Assembly (NCBI GenBank): GCA_028023455.1 | Contig: JAQFVV010006733.1 | Location: forward strand, 122,001-186,000 | DNA: 64,000 nucleotides | From: Epiperipatus broadwayi | Taxonomy: Eukaryota; Onychophora; Udeonychophora; Euonychophora; Peripatidae | Reading direction: 5' to 3' | Shown: in pieces, positions 32,395 through 45,289 of the stretch | Numbering within the stretch: the first letter of the stretch is position 1 | How the letters are laid out: the number at the start of each line of letters is the position of its first letter | The notes under the pieces: model-generated | What the model was told of the DNA's origin: nothing | The model's database searches: none | Seen by the model: only the letters and a program-made list of their open reading frames with translations | Made by a program: the position numbers and the translations under genes

Positions 32395-35300
32395 ATTATA
32401 CAAACTTTAAGGAAATCCATTTAATAGAAGTGTATTAAAAAATGATCACAAAATTTATCTTGAACAAACAGTTTCTACATTAAATAAAGGCATTTAAAAA
32501 TATTAAAACTTAAGGCTTCAAAAAATTATCATCCAATATTATTAAGTATTCCATACAAGCTTTTTTAAATATTAACAAGAGCTACAATAGGCAGCTGAAA
32601 CATTTTTGGGGGAAAGGTTCAGCTTCAAATAGGTATATTAAAAATACTTTTGTTATGATTATGAACTTAACATTAACCTATGACTTTGATAAAAACCTTT
32701 TCTTTCTACAAATTCCTAAAGTTATCAAAGTAGGAACATTATTAATTTACATAATATGCTCAACAAAAGAAAATTTCAAACTATACTATTTGGGGCATGT
32801 TCAAACATAGTTTGCCCTATTTTTCTCATCTGTCATAGATATTTAAAATATTTTCTAGGAACTACTTTTTAAACTTTCATATTTTATTGCTGAATATTAT
32901 GCTTCAGTTTGAAAAAAAGAAACAGATTTTGGCTACACATTTAAATAATACATGAAAAATATTACTGATGTTAAAAAAATATATTAAATTTTAAAACAAC
33001 CCTTTTAAAGGGAGAAAACAAAATTATAGTATATAGGATGATATAGTTCTGTAATTATACAAATATAGGATGTTCTTCTATTGATTCCATCATTGATTCC
33101 ATCAGTATATGAAATAGAGAAAATTCTTCAGAGAATTTTTAGACCCTTTAATTTTATAACAGTAATTTGGACAAAAATATTCAATCCTTCTTGTTTTAAG
33201 TGAAAAAACCCTTTTAGCATCATATTTATTAAGTATTTTATGAGTCATTTTAGACTGAATTTTGAACAGTATTTTCACTTTGCAAATGATTACATGTTTA
33301 ACAGGTTTATTTTAAGGATCCTTTTGAATTCCACAAATGCAAAAGTTCTTTTAAAAAATGGTACATAAATACCCACTTTTCAAAGTCTGTTTTACACTCA
33401 GAGAAATAAATAATCATTTAAATGATAGTTATAATAGTAGCAGTAATGGTAGTAAAGTACTTAATAAATCTAAGTATTTCAACGGTTTGCTAAAGTAAAG
33501 GTGTGAAATAGACTTGAAATAAGATTTTCAAGCCACAAAAATAGGATAATTCTTGATGCTATGATCTCAATGAAAATCATCTTCCAAAAGTTTTAATTAA
33601 AAAGAAAGAGGACTATATATGTATTTTTTTTAAAGGGCAAATCATTGAACAGAAGTAAACTGAATAATGTTGTGTTTACTGTTAGTTCTAACACATATGC
33701 ATTTTATTAAAACTTATTTCTGAATGTTAAATTGAGAGCTGCAGAGAAAAATGCTATTGCATTAAAAGCCCAGTGTTGCTTGGTAAGTAATAAATGGCCA
33801 CAAAAGCTAAAGAGCTATAGATAAAAGGTCAAATTTTTTTACTTTCAGTGTTTGAACATCATATGATCTGCAAAGCAACCAATCACATGCTAATCTCAAC
33901 AATGAATTTAAACTGTCTGCTATTACCAACTTTCAGGCAACACATACATAATATAGAGATTTAAAGACAGAAATTGAATAATAAAAAAATTAAAAATAGT
34001 TAATGGATTAAAATTGCAAAACAGGTTGTCACTTTAAATCTTTTTAATACACTGAAAATATGGCCCTCTTTAATATGATACTGAGATGATTTCAGATAAT
34101 CTTTAATGATATATTACTTCTACTAATTAGTTAAATTTACACCATGATTTTTGGCTTGAAAAAGTTACATATATGTTAACTTCAAAACCATTACTTTTAA
34201 AAAATTGCAAGGGATGAAAAAAGGCTTGTAATTATCATAAAATATTATTGTTATTCATTACAGCAAAAGCATTTTCAAAGATTTAATTGAACAAGATGCT
34301 GTCCATCATAGAAAAATGGCTAAGAGAAACCCAATATAGTTATAGAGAATTTTAAAAAAAACTATAGAAGCTAAATAATATAAAACAGTTTAAGACATTT
34401 GATATGAAGATTAGTATTAAACAGCAATGTGTAAAATCTCCCATTTTGATTTCCATTTTTATGTCAGTGGTTTTAAGAACAATTTACTGTAGGTTTTTTG
34501 AGGTAAGCATTAAAATGAACTGATGTTTTGAATTAATTAAAAGGAAAAAACTTCACCTTCTTGGCTTTTAAAATTAACATATGCTGTTAATTGTTTGATT
34601 TGTTAAGTCAAAGGGAGATTTACAGAATATTCTTCATGTTTTAATGTGACTTATAAAGATTTATTTAATCATGGCATAAAGCAAGAAATGACAGTTAGGC
34701 TATGATATATAAACCTTTAATTCAAATTCATGTCTTTTTTACTGGAATATTTAATAATTAAAATCAAACAAACTCATGTGCTTCATGGGGGAAACAGAAA
34801 TTTTTAGCTAAAATATCAGCTTGAGCTTGAGATATGTTTACATAGAAAAGCAGTCTAGAGATAGAATTCAAGCTATCAATTGCTGCTGCTGGAATAAAAA
34901 AATTGAAAGATAGTGTTTCATGATAGTAATTTAACTTCTTGAAGCAGATTACATAAATGTTTTGCAAAGATTTTACTCAGAGGTGCTACATAATATTGTT
35001 AAAATATAATGGCAAGATTATAAGACTCTTCCTTCTTTCTTTGTATGATGATAATGAATAACTTATTGTTAGCATTAGCTTTATTTTAGATTAGACATGT
35101 AAAACAATTGCAATCAATAATTTAACTAGATTAGTATAAGAGTCTCATGTGTCTAGTTGATTATAGAAGGTATTTGTGATGTCAAAATGTGCAATGTATA
35201 CACAAATTGCCTTTAAGTGATTTTCATGTGGGTTGAACATTTTTGTCAGTTACAATACATATATACTTTGTAGTCAAGTTGCAGCATTTATTGTCTTTAT

Positions 35301-35830
35301 AAATTTATTAGACTGTAGAATAAAGATGGCTTTAAGCTTTGGGAAATCTCCAAAAATAATTAAAAAGAAAGGTAGAAATAGCATATCAGTAACAACTATG
35401 TAATTGACCAGCAACCATAAAGCCATTCATTCACAAATCAAACCAATGGGAAATCATATATTGAAACACTAAATTTTTACTTGGAAATAAACAACCTTGG
35501 TGATGAAAAGAGAATTACACTAAGCCTAGAGATCAGAAATGTCCTGCAATGATTGAAATTGGAATCATAAAAACAATTATTAGTGTTCGATCTCATTTAT
35601 TAAGAAAAGTTTGTAGTATGGAGATGCTAAATTTCAAAGTGAAATAGATATAATTTGATTCTAGAGGAGTCTTCATGGTTAGATATTATTAATATTTGTA
35701 CTGGTCGACAAAAGTGATATAAGATGAAAATTGATCATAATCAAGACATCAATAAATAATCATTTTAAATGGCATAAGAGAAAGCAATATAAATTATTCT
35801 TATAGACTATATTGAAAATTTCATGAACAA
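32395..35830. other. AT-rich stretch without recognisable gene
   Basis: Scanned on both strands; nothing I can support beyond A- and T-runs. Confidence 0.5.
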
Positions 35831-35844
35831 GATAGCATGCCATT

Positions 35845-35955
35845 GTCAAGCATTGGTGGTCGAGAGGTCAGCGGCGGCTGCTTTACAAGCAGTTGTCCCA
35901 GGTTAGCGGGTTAGCTTCCCGGCTGATGCTATGACACATGGGGGGAAAAAAAAGA
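35845..35955 (+). mobile_element. tRNA-derived SINE, family S, copy 4, with target duplication
   Basis: TCAAGCATTGGTGGTCGAGA head, a B-box region split as AGGTTAGCGGGTTAGCTTCC, then GCTGATGCTATGACACATG and an A8 tail. The perfect 11-bp duplication AGCATGCCATT (35834-35844 and 35957-35967) brackets it. Same subfamily as the 8.0 and 63.1 kb copies. Confidence 0.92.
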
Positions 35956-36503
35956 CAGCATGCCATTTGCATAAACCTCAAGAAACCCATCATCTTGATA
36001 GCTGTTACTTGGACACTGCAGTCTTAAAATTATATCTGTCATTTTATGAGCTTTAAATAATACTTTTTACTTAATTATTAATGATCTATCTATGCTTATA
36101 CCATGAGATCAGGAAACATTTACAAATATAGTTAGTTGGATTGCTACATCTACTGTAGCTAAATACATAAGACTTATCTCCAGTTTAAAAAAAAAAAATT
36201 AAACCAAAAATAAATATATAGAAATTAGTAAAATAATAATAATAATTTTCTAAATTTTAACTCACTTTGCTGGCATCAAAATTTTTACACAAGAATATGT
36301 TTAAAATTTAACTATTTAAATTACATAATGTATTTTATCAAGCTTCATCATCATCATTAATTTTCATTACAAGAAGAATGAAGAAAAAGATATTTTTTGA
36401 TGACTTAATCTAAGTATTTTTAAAAATATTTGAATCTTAAATACATACATTTTAAATGGATTATTAGAAATAATTGAATGAAAGTACTGCATAATGAGCA
36501 AAA

Positions 36504-36593
36504 TGCGTTGGTGGCCTTGTGATTAGCATAGCTGCCTTTCAAGCGGCTGACCCGGGTTCATGTCCCAGCCAATGCTTTGACATATAAAAAAAA
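36504..36593 (+). mobile_element. tRNA-derived SINE, family S, copy 5
   Basis: GCGTTGGTGGCCTTGTGATT head, B-box GGTTCATGTCC within CCCGGGTTCATGTCCCAGCC, then AATGCTTTGACATAT and an A8 tail. A short AAAATGC repeat at both ends may be the target duplication. Confidence 0.88.
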
Positions 36594-36599
36594 TGCATT

Positions 36600-37715
36600 T
36601 ATTATTATCGATGTCTTAAATATATATGCAGTAAATCATATAAAAATAAGCAATTATAATATTTTCCAATAGTGAAACATATAATTTATTAGTCCAGATT
36701 CAAAATATATAATATTAAAAATTAAAAAAAAAAAAGTAATAATCAATGAATGAATAATTTATTGAGCATATTATAGATAAAATAAATACTAACCTATGTG
36801 TAGATATCGTATATAATAAATACATTTGTTTCTTTGATTTTTTTAAAATGAAAATTTTAGCTTTTATGGTCATCATTTTAAATTTATTATCTTGGATAAG
36901 ATTAATGAACTGTTGAATCATAATTCATTAAGTTAAAATAAAGCATATACAAAATAAATCTAAGTTAACACAATGTCTATTTTTAAATTTATTTTTAGTA
37001 TAATTTATATTGTTTTTAAATATAATTTATTCTTGAAATTAAATCTAATTAATAAAATTAATTTTTTTTTGCAAGCTGTTAAAAAAAACTGTAAATCAAA
37101 GAGAATCATCTTTAAAAAAATATATAGTTTTAATCAAACAAAAATTAATAATGTAATTTAATCTCTTTTTTTGTTGTAAATATTGTTTACACTTATGATT
37201 GTTTATATTTATAAAGAAATTTTCCTTCAGTATATCAAAAATCATTACTATCTGCAACCATTAGAATATCCAATAAAAATTACATAAATATTTTCTACTT
37301 ATAATTGTAATTTACAGTATTATTGTATATCATTTTAAATATATTTAATTACACAATGAATAAATCTTATATAATATGTTTTCTTGGGATAAAACTCATC
37401 ATTTTATCTTATAAAGATGATATTGATGATATCAACATTTGGTGCTATTTATTGATTTAAGCTGTTCCACTGTGCAGCACTAAAAAAAAAACATCCTGAA
37501 CTTTTTTTTTTTTTACACATTATCACAACTAAGCAAGCATTAACTAATTTATAAATGCATCTAATAGTCATAATTGTGAAGTTAAATAGAAAGTAGAAAT
37601 TTGGTAATAATTCATTTCTTTAACTGGAAGTTTTGATTCTAGTTTGTGAACATTTCTATATGAAGATATTTATAGCAAATAAATGAATGCCTTGAAAATA
37701 AAAGAATAACTTTTT
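36600..37715. other. extremely AT-rich stretch
   Basis: Frames of 62-68 codons on both strands consist of I, K, N, F and L codons and are chance products. Nothing was recognised. Confidence 0.5.
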
Positions 37716-37721
37716 ATATTA

Positions 37722-37960
37722 AAATCCAATTTATCCAAACCACTTTGAACACTTTTTATCAAAATACTTTTTATTGTACATATATAAACATACATCTATG
37801 TTTCGACTGTCCTGCAGTCTTCTTCAGAGCCAGTTTACTTTAAAATGCTTTTCTTTTTTAAAAGATTAAACTAAACTGGCTCTGAAGAAGACTGCAGGAC
37901 AGTTAAAACATAGGTGTGAAGTGTTCAAAGTGGTTTGGATAAATTGGATTTATATAAGAT
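37722..37960. repeat. inverted terminal-repeat pair of a Penelope-like element
   Basis: The left arm 37722-37835 and right arm 37870-37955 are inverted copies: CCAATTTATCCAAACCACTT against AAGTGGTTTGGATAAATTGG, and GACTGTCCTGCAGTCTTCTT against its complement. Both arms hold the motif CTGAAGAAGACTGCAGGACA. In the left arm (minus strand) it is followed by GTCGAAAC, making a hammerhead-like core with one unpaired A. Penelope-like elements often carry terminal repeats in direct or inverted orientation, and the GIY-YIG remnant 0.6 kb away supports that origin. Confidence 0.6.
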
Positions 37961-38535
37961 ATTACAGCAAAAATAAAGAAAAGGGTAATTTTGGTAATAT
38001 TTGTGAACTTTTTATATTATAAGTATTAATTCCCTACATATCAATAATTTTTTTTAATTGAATCTAGCACTTTCTCTATGTAAAATTATTTCAATAATCT
38101 GAAAATTTAATGAACTTCACAAACTTTAGAAATATCAGGTTAGTGCTATTCTAAACAAGCCAAATAAAATAAAATAAAAGTTACAATATCTGTATAATTC
38201 TAAAAAAAAATTTATACCCCATTTTTCTGCAATAATTGTAATGATTCAAAAAATGTTAAAACATTTAACAACAGAACAGGGAACAGGTTTAAATTTGTAA
38301 TAATTTTTTTTTTATTTAAACTGAGAACTTTCAATACTGATCAGTGTCATAATCATAACATTACATGACTAAAGGAAGTTGAGATCTTTTGAGTATTAAA
38401 TAATAGATTATCATAAAAATGAACTTTTTGGAGTAGATTTACATTTTAATAATGAAAGTGGTCATTACAAGTGCCATTTTTTTTAGAAAAAGGGGTGCTA
38501 GTCATTTTATTGTTAGCATGATCTTTAGTTACTGA

Positions 38536-38841
38536 TCATCCATCCTTCACCTTTCTGTCAACTCTCTCAGAACAAATCATGTCAGCCATAGAGGTCAAAG
38601 TTATAGCTGACTGCAACTTGAGATCCAAGAAAATAGAAGAATATTCATTGCTTTTTTTGATCCAGTTGTACAGATAATTATGCTGGACAAATCTTGTAGA
38701 TAAGATAGCTTGGGTTTCACCATAGTAAGCCTTCAAGCAATTAGGTGCTTTGCAATTAATTTTGTATACAATTTGATGTGAAGTCTTTCTAGGTATTTTG
38801 TCTTTTGAATTATTTAATAATTTATTGAAAGATGTAGGCAA
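38536..38841 (-). pseudogene. Penelope-like element GIY-YIG endonuclease domain (fragment)
   Basis: A 101-codon minus-strand frame reads HQIVYKINC at residues 22-30, then APNCLKAYYGETQ and LSTRFVQH. This is the GIY...YIG pattern (here IVY...YYG), with the paired cysteines and following histidine of the zinc-binding version found in Penelope-like elements and the arginine of the catalytic helix. Known role: nicking target DNA for retrotransposition. Only this C-terminal domain is readable; sequence upstream (38842 to about 39500, minus strand) may hold connector remnants but is too broken to assign. Confidence 0.75.
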
Positions 38842-38849
38842 GTGAAAAC

Positions 38850-41800
38850 TGCTATTGTATTTATTGGTATAAATTTTTTTAATTTATGTGCAAGTTTTGA
38901 AACGTAAGGGAGATTAGACCATTTTTTATTATCAGGTTGAATGTTTGTAGAATGCATGATTTTGTTATAAAAATTAGCGATAATTGCAGTTATTTTTTTT
39001 TAGAATTGTACCCAATTTTGATTAGATCTTTAAAGTATAGATTGAGGTTTTTTTTGATTTGCCTCAAATTTGCATAGCTTTCAAGTTTCTATCTTTCAGA
39101 CCAGTAAATTTATGGGAAAAAGTGGTATTAGATCTAGGGAATATGGTGCCTTTTACATTTAATGGTTTTAAAATCATCCTATAATTTTAAACATGGTCCT
39201 ATCTAATGATATCTAAATGTAAAACTTTTTGTTGTGCAGAAGCTCATTTTCCTTCTCGATGTTCCAAGTTAGAATGGTTGTAGAAGTTGGAATAAGTATA
39301 TGGCTTTTAACACTTTGACCATTGTTACAAGATATTTATAATGAGACCTTCTTTCTTTCAATCATCTTTTCATTCATTATGTGGCTTAATGCAGAAATGT
39401 TAAATTTAAAAACTAAAGATAACTGTATTGAAGTTCCATCTATCATTTGAGCAGCTAAATATCTTTTTATTTTTAGAACATTTCACCTGAAAGTTGACAG
39501 TTAATTGTTAATGTTATATTGTAATTTTTTTGCAAAAACAGGCATGACACTAAAAGACACACCATGGTAATCATTTATATCATATATATATATATAGCTA
39601 AAAACCCTCACATGACCATCTAGCATGCAATAATTACCAAATCATTCAAGAAATGGCAGAACTAGAATAGAATAAACAAAGTTTGCTTCTCTATCACATT
39701 TATAATGTTATGTAAACTTTAGTTACATCAGTAGTAAATGCTTCTTATATGAGTATTATATTTCCATCTGTTTATATGTGATTATAGATATCATTTTAAA
39801 ATAAACTATTTTAGACTTAATTTTGATAAGATGTTTAGTCACATTAGGTCAATAGAGAGTCTAATTAAATGTTTTCAAACGATAATTTTTATTATAAAAT
39901 AAGTTAGATATATAGTAATGGAATGAACTCATCTATTAAATATTTAAATGAGATGCAAAATAAATTATATTAAAAAAAGTAAGCAAGTAGTGGTAAACAA
40001 TTATGAAATGCTATTTCTTAAGATCCTATTGCTTATGCTATTACTTGTCTCTGGGAAGAGCTCATACAATACATATATATGAAAAAAGTTTATACATTTT
40101 TAGGGTACAAATTACCAATAATTTGCTAATAAATAAGTCCTTGTATCTCTTAATATAATATTTTAGCCAGATTATTTTGTTTTAAAAAATTAAAATTGCA
40201 AATTATTTACATCTGCTCACGGATATAAATATTTTTACATGACAATTATATAACCCTTTGATCTTTGAATTTAAGATCAGAATGTAATCAACATACTTCT
40301 TGAGCTTGTGTGTGTGTGTCAATACTTGTGGTTACCCTATACACTTGACTAATAACATACTGGTTGACTTTTGACAGATAAAATTAAACAAGTTTATCTA
40401 GACCAAAACTCAAGTCATTATCAACATCTGGTGACCTTCAGAATGACCTATAGTCTTTAGAACTTAATTCTATCAAAAACAGGTTATAGAATAGAAAGAT
40501 AACTGAAAGCAAAAAAGCAATTTAAGAAAACAAAATGTCAGCATCTGCAATTTAATAAAATAAACACCATCCTAGTACCATCTGGTTCTACAATTAACAT
40601 TAAATAAGCTGATCTTTTAAAAGTTCTTTTCAGACTGAAAATTCTTGATACAAAATTTTAAAATACAGCAAAATGAAAATGTGTGCACACAAGTATCCAT
40701 TGTCCAATCAGAAACTAGTGACACAAAATATATATCTAAGCTAATGTACTTTGCCTTAATGCAAACAGGATTGTGTTGAATTTACCTTGCTAACTCAAGT
40801 GGCTTATTGCATAAGAGATCATGTGATGTTTGAGTATTGTTAATAAATAAGATGAATTTCAATCCAAGAAACTTTAACTCTTGAACACTCCTTTGACAGA
40901 ATAACTTTTTTAAAAAATCTAAGTTAAAATAAATCCAGAAACTTTAGTCCAATACTATCTCTGTTTGTTAAGTTACTTAGAACAATTAAGTGGCTCATAA
41001 ACCTAAGGGTAATACAATTTTGCAATGAAAAATAGTATTGGCATATTTAAATTCATTTCTTTTCATTGCTAACTCAAGATATAGTTTCACTACTTATTGC
41101 AAACTTCAAATTCCTGAATGTTTAACTAAAAATCTTTTTTAAACAATTTTTTAAAATCAAATCCTAAAAGCCAGCAAAATTTGATTTATTTTTTTTTGGC
41201 TATTATTTTAACAGCTGATATAGAACATATCAACTCATGGCTGTTATGGTCATCTGTATCAAAAATGAAATTAAACCTCCACGAGTTACACAAATGTGGC
41301 AAACCATAAATCACATCATTAATGGCTATCCAATTTATGGGATACAATGATAAGGATTTAAAGCTATGAATAAATCTGTCTTCTAGTTAGAATCAATACA
41401 GTTCTTTTACAATGATTGCAAATGATTGGTTGGCTCAGAGCTTTGAACCAAAACCTTAAAAATTCATAATCCTACGTAATTCTAAATAAATAATAAAAAT
41501 TCGTCTTGAATTCTGCTCCTTTCTTCCCTTTTCCACCCCTCCCCCAATAATAATTTTCTACAATAAAACTTGACAGAAAAAAGAGGATTTTTTTAAAAAT
41601 AAATAATAGTAAAAAAAAAAAAAAAATTTTAAAAGCCTGCCAGTTCTGAAAATAGACATATGATATAATAAAGAACATTCCAACAATGTCAATTATGAAA
41701 GACATATTGATAATCCTTTTTTTTTCTCACTGTATCTATGTTTATATTAAGAATACATTATTATATAGTATTTTGCATGCATATAAGAACAGATTTAATC

Positions 41801-42280
41801 CAAAAATCTCAGCATTCAAAAAAGGAGTGAATTTAATCAAGACTTCAATCTTCTATGTATTTATGTTCCATTCTGGAAGTTGAATACAATGACTAAATGA
41901 TAATGCTTAATCATTACATTTTAATTTTAGAAATATCTTTTTTATTACTAAAGAGACCACACACACATATACTTAGGGTATTGTGTAGTTGTTGCAGTGG
42001 CTAGATTTAAAAGCTGAAGGTTTCCAAATCAATTTCCAACTGAGAAATAAAAAAATTCAATTTGGTCAAATGAATAAATAAAACTAATGTGCTAAGCATG
42101 CCATTTCGGTGCTCAAAAATCCCAAGATCTCCAAAACAACAAAACAAACAATAATTAACACAGAGATTATACATCTACAGAATGGATCAACCAATTTGTA
42201 TATGATTTTATATTTTTATTTCATATTGATTATCCACATATGGTGATGTGATGCATTGCGACTTTATATGGAGTCAGGAA
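38850..42280. other. AT-rich stretch, possible Penelope remnant at its start
   Basis: The first 600 bp may be decayed Penelope coding sequence. 40815-40900 is a SINE-like fragment shared with 10.8 and 62.1 kb. 41995-42055 has a tRNA-like TTGCAGTGGCTAGATT with GGTTTCCAAATC downstream. A (GT)n run lies at 40309-40319. No gene was seen. Confidence 0.4.
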
Positions 42281-42549
42281 TCTTTCAGCAACTATGCCCA
42301 GAGAAACTTGTTAGCCACTTTACATTTTCTTTCCATTTCCCACTCTAAGTTTTCCCATACCCTGCTCCATCCCATTTCCACAACATAATCTTTGTCATTT
42401 CCATGGCCTTTATATTTAAACCCCCTTATCTTTTCCCAAATTCAGCATAAAAATCAATAACCAATTTTCTGTATAATCACTTTCCTTATGTTTATTCTTT
42501 TACAACTTTATTATTTGTATCCTTTCTGCTTTCAGGCATTTGCATTCAA

Positions 42550-42625
42550 TTAATTGATATCTAATATTTTCTATGCCTTCCTTACACAACTTGCAGACTA
42601 AATCACCCTCGTTTTTTCATTTATG
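42550..42625 (-). pseudogene. LINE C-terminal cysteine knuckle remnant
   Basis: Reverse-complement reading gives EGDLVCKLCKEGIENIRYQL and then IECKCLKAER. It fits the C-x2-C...H...C knuckle at the end of many LINE proteins, with the usual histidine apparently replaced (Y or Q). It follows the 158-codon segment after an interruption. Confidence 0.7.
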
Positions 42626-42922
42626 TGTATAATCCCCAGTTGCTAAAGATAGAGTCTTAAAACAGTAAAATACTTTCCTTGTTATTATCATAAATGAACT
42701 CGCACCTAATAGTCCATTTAGTTCTATATATATTTAAATTCTTTTTACTCTCAATACTAGTTCTCCATCTCTCCAATTCCCTATTCTTTATTAATGCATC
42801 AATTCTTTTATTCCATTCCTTACCCCTATAACACTCAACAATCCTCCTAACACAATCATCCCACTTTTTGTAGAAGTAAATTCTTTATTCAAATCTTTTG
42901 CATACTGCATTATCTTTCTTAC

Positions 42923-43399
42923 CTATCTTGTTGCCTGCCCTTTACTCGTAACCCAATTAAATACTATTTTGGCTATTCTTTTATTATCCATAAACTGCAA
43001 TCTACCAAACATTTTCATTTTACTTTTTGCATCTCTTATATAAAAACTTAACCACCCCATTTCTCCTTGAATTGCCTCCTTTGCTATCCACACATCTGCA
43101 TCTAATGCACATCTTCCTACTTCCTTTTGTACTTTTTCTAAGTAATCTAATACTCCTTTATTACCACATAATGCACCATTACCATATGTTAACCCTGCTA
43201 CTGCAATTCCCTTCCATACAATTCTAGATACATCATATTTATTATATGAAAACACTGTTAATTTCTTTATCAACTCCTTTCTTTTCTTTGCTTCATTTAT
43301 CAATTTTTTCTCCCATTCATCCAAGCAATTTTTCTGATTACTTAAGATGATTCCCAAATAACTATACCTATTCACCACTCTTAACTTTATATCCCCCAA
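42923..43399 (-). pseudogene. LINE segment after the reverse-transcriptase core
   Basis: A 158-codon open segment. RYSYLGIILS near residue 11 is the YLG motif after the palm. SRIVWKGIAVAGLTYGNGAL spans about residues 58-77, and the GEMGW block starts about residue 112. It is out of frame with the next upstream segment (43408-43659). Confidence 0.85.
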
Positions 43400-43407
43400 T
43401 AAAAATT

Positions 43408-44010
43408 CTACATCTCTTTCCCCAGTATTACCATTATTATATTTGATTTTTCTCCACTAAATTTAACCCCCATCTCTTTACCCACACTTGCACATGTCCT
43501 CAGCATAGCTTCCATATCTTCACTTCTTTCTGCACACAAAAAGACATTCGCAAAAAAAAGAGCTGACAAAGTATATACTCCCTTGCCACCTATTAACAGT
43601 ATCTTTATCCCTCTTTCTAGTCTTTCTATTGCTCTCTCCATTTCACTCAAATACAACAAAAAAAAATAGTGACATAGGGCATCCTTGCCTTAGTCTCACC
43701 CCATTTTTAACTTTAAACTGATTCTATATCCACTATCCACTAATTTATACATATAGTAATTATTTTCATATAATTTCTTAATAATATCCATGAAAGCTTC
43801 ATTCATTTCCAAATTTGCTAAACTTACCCATAATCTATTTTTATTTACTCTACCATATGCCTTCTCTATATCTATATAACTCATATATAACTGTCTACCT
43901 GAATTTCTACTCATATCCATAAATTGTGTAACTATAAATAAACTATCTCCTATATGCCTATCTGATCTAAAATCTCCTTGCATTTCCCCCACTACATTAT
44001 TCTCTTCCAT
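43408..44010 (-). pseudogene. LINE reverse-transcriptase core, frameshifted
   Basis: Two frames cover it. 43696-44010 has GDFRSDRHIGDSLFIVTQ and the palm motif A as YIDIEKAYGRV, with the first catalytic D present. Around 43660-43695, in a shifted frame, RQGCPMSLF is motif B. In 43408-43659 the catalytic box that should read (Y/F)ADD reads FANV, so both aspartates are lost. The enzyme would be inactive even if the frame were intact. Confidence 0.88.
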
Positions 44011-44423
44011 GCTATCGGTCTATAATTATTTAATTTTCTATTATCTTTACCCTTTCATTTAAATAATAATCTTACTCTTGTATTACTCCAATTACCCAGA
44101 AAAACTCTCTTTTGTGCCATCTTATTGAAATAGGATAATAGCTTTATTTTTGCTCTATGCCCTAAATTCATTACCATCTCTGCTGTCCATCCATTTAACC
44201 TCTTACATTCCCACTTTTCAATTTCTTCCCTGCCTCATTCAGTTCATTTTTTGTAAACCTAATATTTATTCCCATTACTATATGCTTTCATGTTTTCTAT
44301 CACTCTGTTCTTCACATCTAACATCTTTTCTATATCTATTATATATCTATTTAAAATTCTCTCTAAGTCTTCTCTAGAGCTACACTCTATTCCTTCATCA
44401 TCTAGTAATACTATCTCTCTCCC

Positions 44424-44747
44424 CTACATTTCTGCTTTTAATGTAATTCCAATTTTTTTACTTCCATCTCTTCCACTTTTATTAATATCCGCCAACAATT
44501 TACTATTCAATTTCATTCTCTCTTTATAATTATCTCTTTTAGCCAACTTCTTCTTTTCTAAGTAATTTTCCCATTTTGCATTAATATTTTTTTCACTTTT
44601 CTTAATAGCACACTTATATTCTCTGCTTCTTTCCTCTCTTTTTTTATTACTTTTATTCTTTTGAATATTTTCACCTAAAACTCTATTTGCCATTTTTTCT
44701 ATTTCATCATACCAGTTTTTATACTCACTCCCAACCAACTTTTCCAT
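44424..44747 (-). pseudogene. LINE linker between endonuclease and reverse transcriptase
   Basis: A lysine/glutamate-rich 107-codon segment (for example NWYDEIEKMANRVLGEN, then KREERSREYKCAIKKS) of the kind found between the endonuclease and RT domains of this LINE class. It is placed correctly upstream of the RT core on the same strand. Assignment rests on position and composition. Confidence 0.6.
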
Positions 44748-45091
44748 GATTTCTTCAACTTTGTAGTTTATACTCTTCTAACTTATTCTTTTTAGTGCAG
44801 CAATAGGGTGGTGCCCTCTGAAACTCGAGCTACATTGGTTGTGGCTCAGCTCTATTACTTCCAGTAATTGAATTCCTTATAAACTCTTGAACACCCATCT
44901 GATTATTTATTTTTATTTATTTATGCACACTTCTATTAAATTATTTTTTAATTATAAAAAACTGAAAAATATTAAGTAAATTAACAAAATACTTTAAAAC
45001 AGAAATTTACATTTTTTTTTACAAACTTATTAATTTCCTGAAACTAATTTTTAGATCTAGTGTCTGAACCTACCCTGACACCTCTCTGAGG

Positions 45092-45285
45092 AGTGCCAAA
45101 GCATGAAACAATGGTCAGGGGTTTGGGGAGGGGTTCCTGACAGAGATATTTTAAATGTTTTCTCTGGCTAAGCATTTAACACAAAGCTTGTTGAGGAATT
45201 GGCAATCCTCATTGTTTATAACTTATAAGCTTAAGAGAATAGGGTCATGGGATCTATGACTCTTATTTTGACTACTAATATAATC
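45092..45285 (-). repeat. dispersed repeat I, copy 2
   Basis: Reverse complement of 32185-32390, with a few substitutions and a shorter C/G run. The pair lies 13 kb apart in opposite orientation. Confidence 0.7.
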
Positions 45286-45289
45286 AAGT

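Larger units (their letters stand above)
42290..44860 (-). mobile_element. LINE (non-LTR retrotransposon), 5'-truncated and decayed
   Basis: Reading on the minus strand from 44860 down, the order is: a charged linker (44424-44747), reverse-transcriptase fingers and palm (43408-44010), the conserved region after the RT (42923-43399) and a cysteine knuckle near 42550-42610. No N-terminal endonuclease is present. Several frameshifts split the frame, so it is dead. The region after the RT (VWKGIAVAGLTYGN, then a GEMGW block) resembles, from memory, a LINE group frequent in tick genomes. It is the largest mobile remnant in the window. Confidence 0.88.

Noticed and set aside
43408-44010. Active reverse transcriptase
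   Set aside because: Frameshifted, and the catalytic aspartate pair is replaced (FANV).
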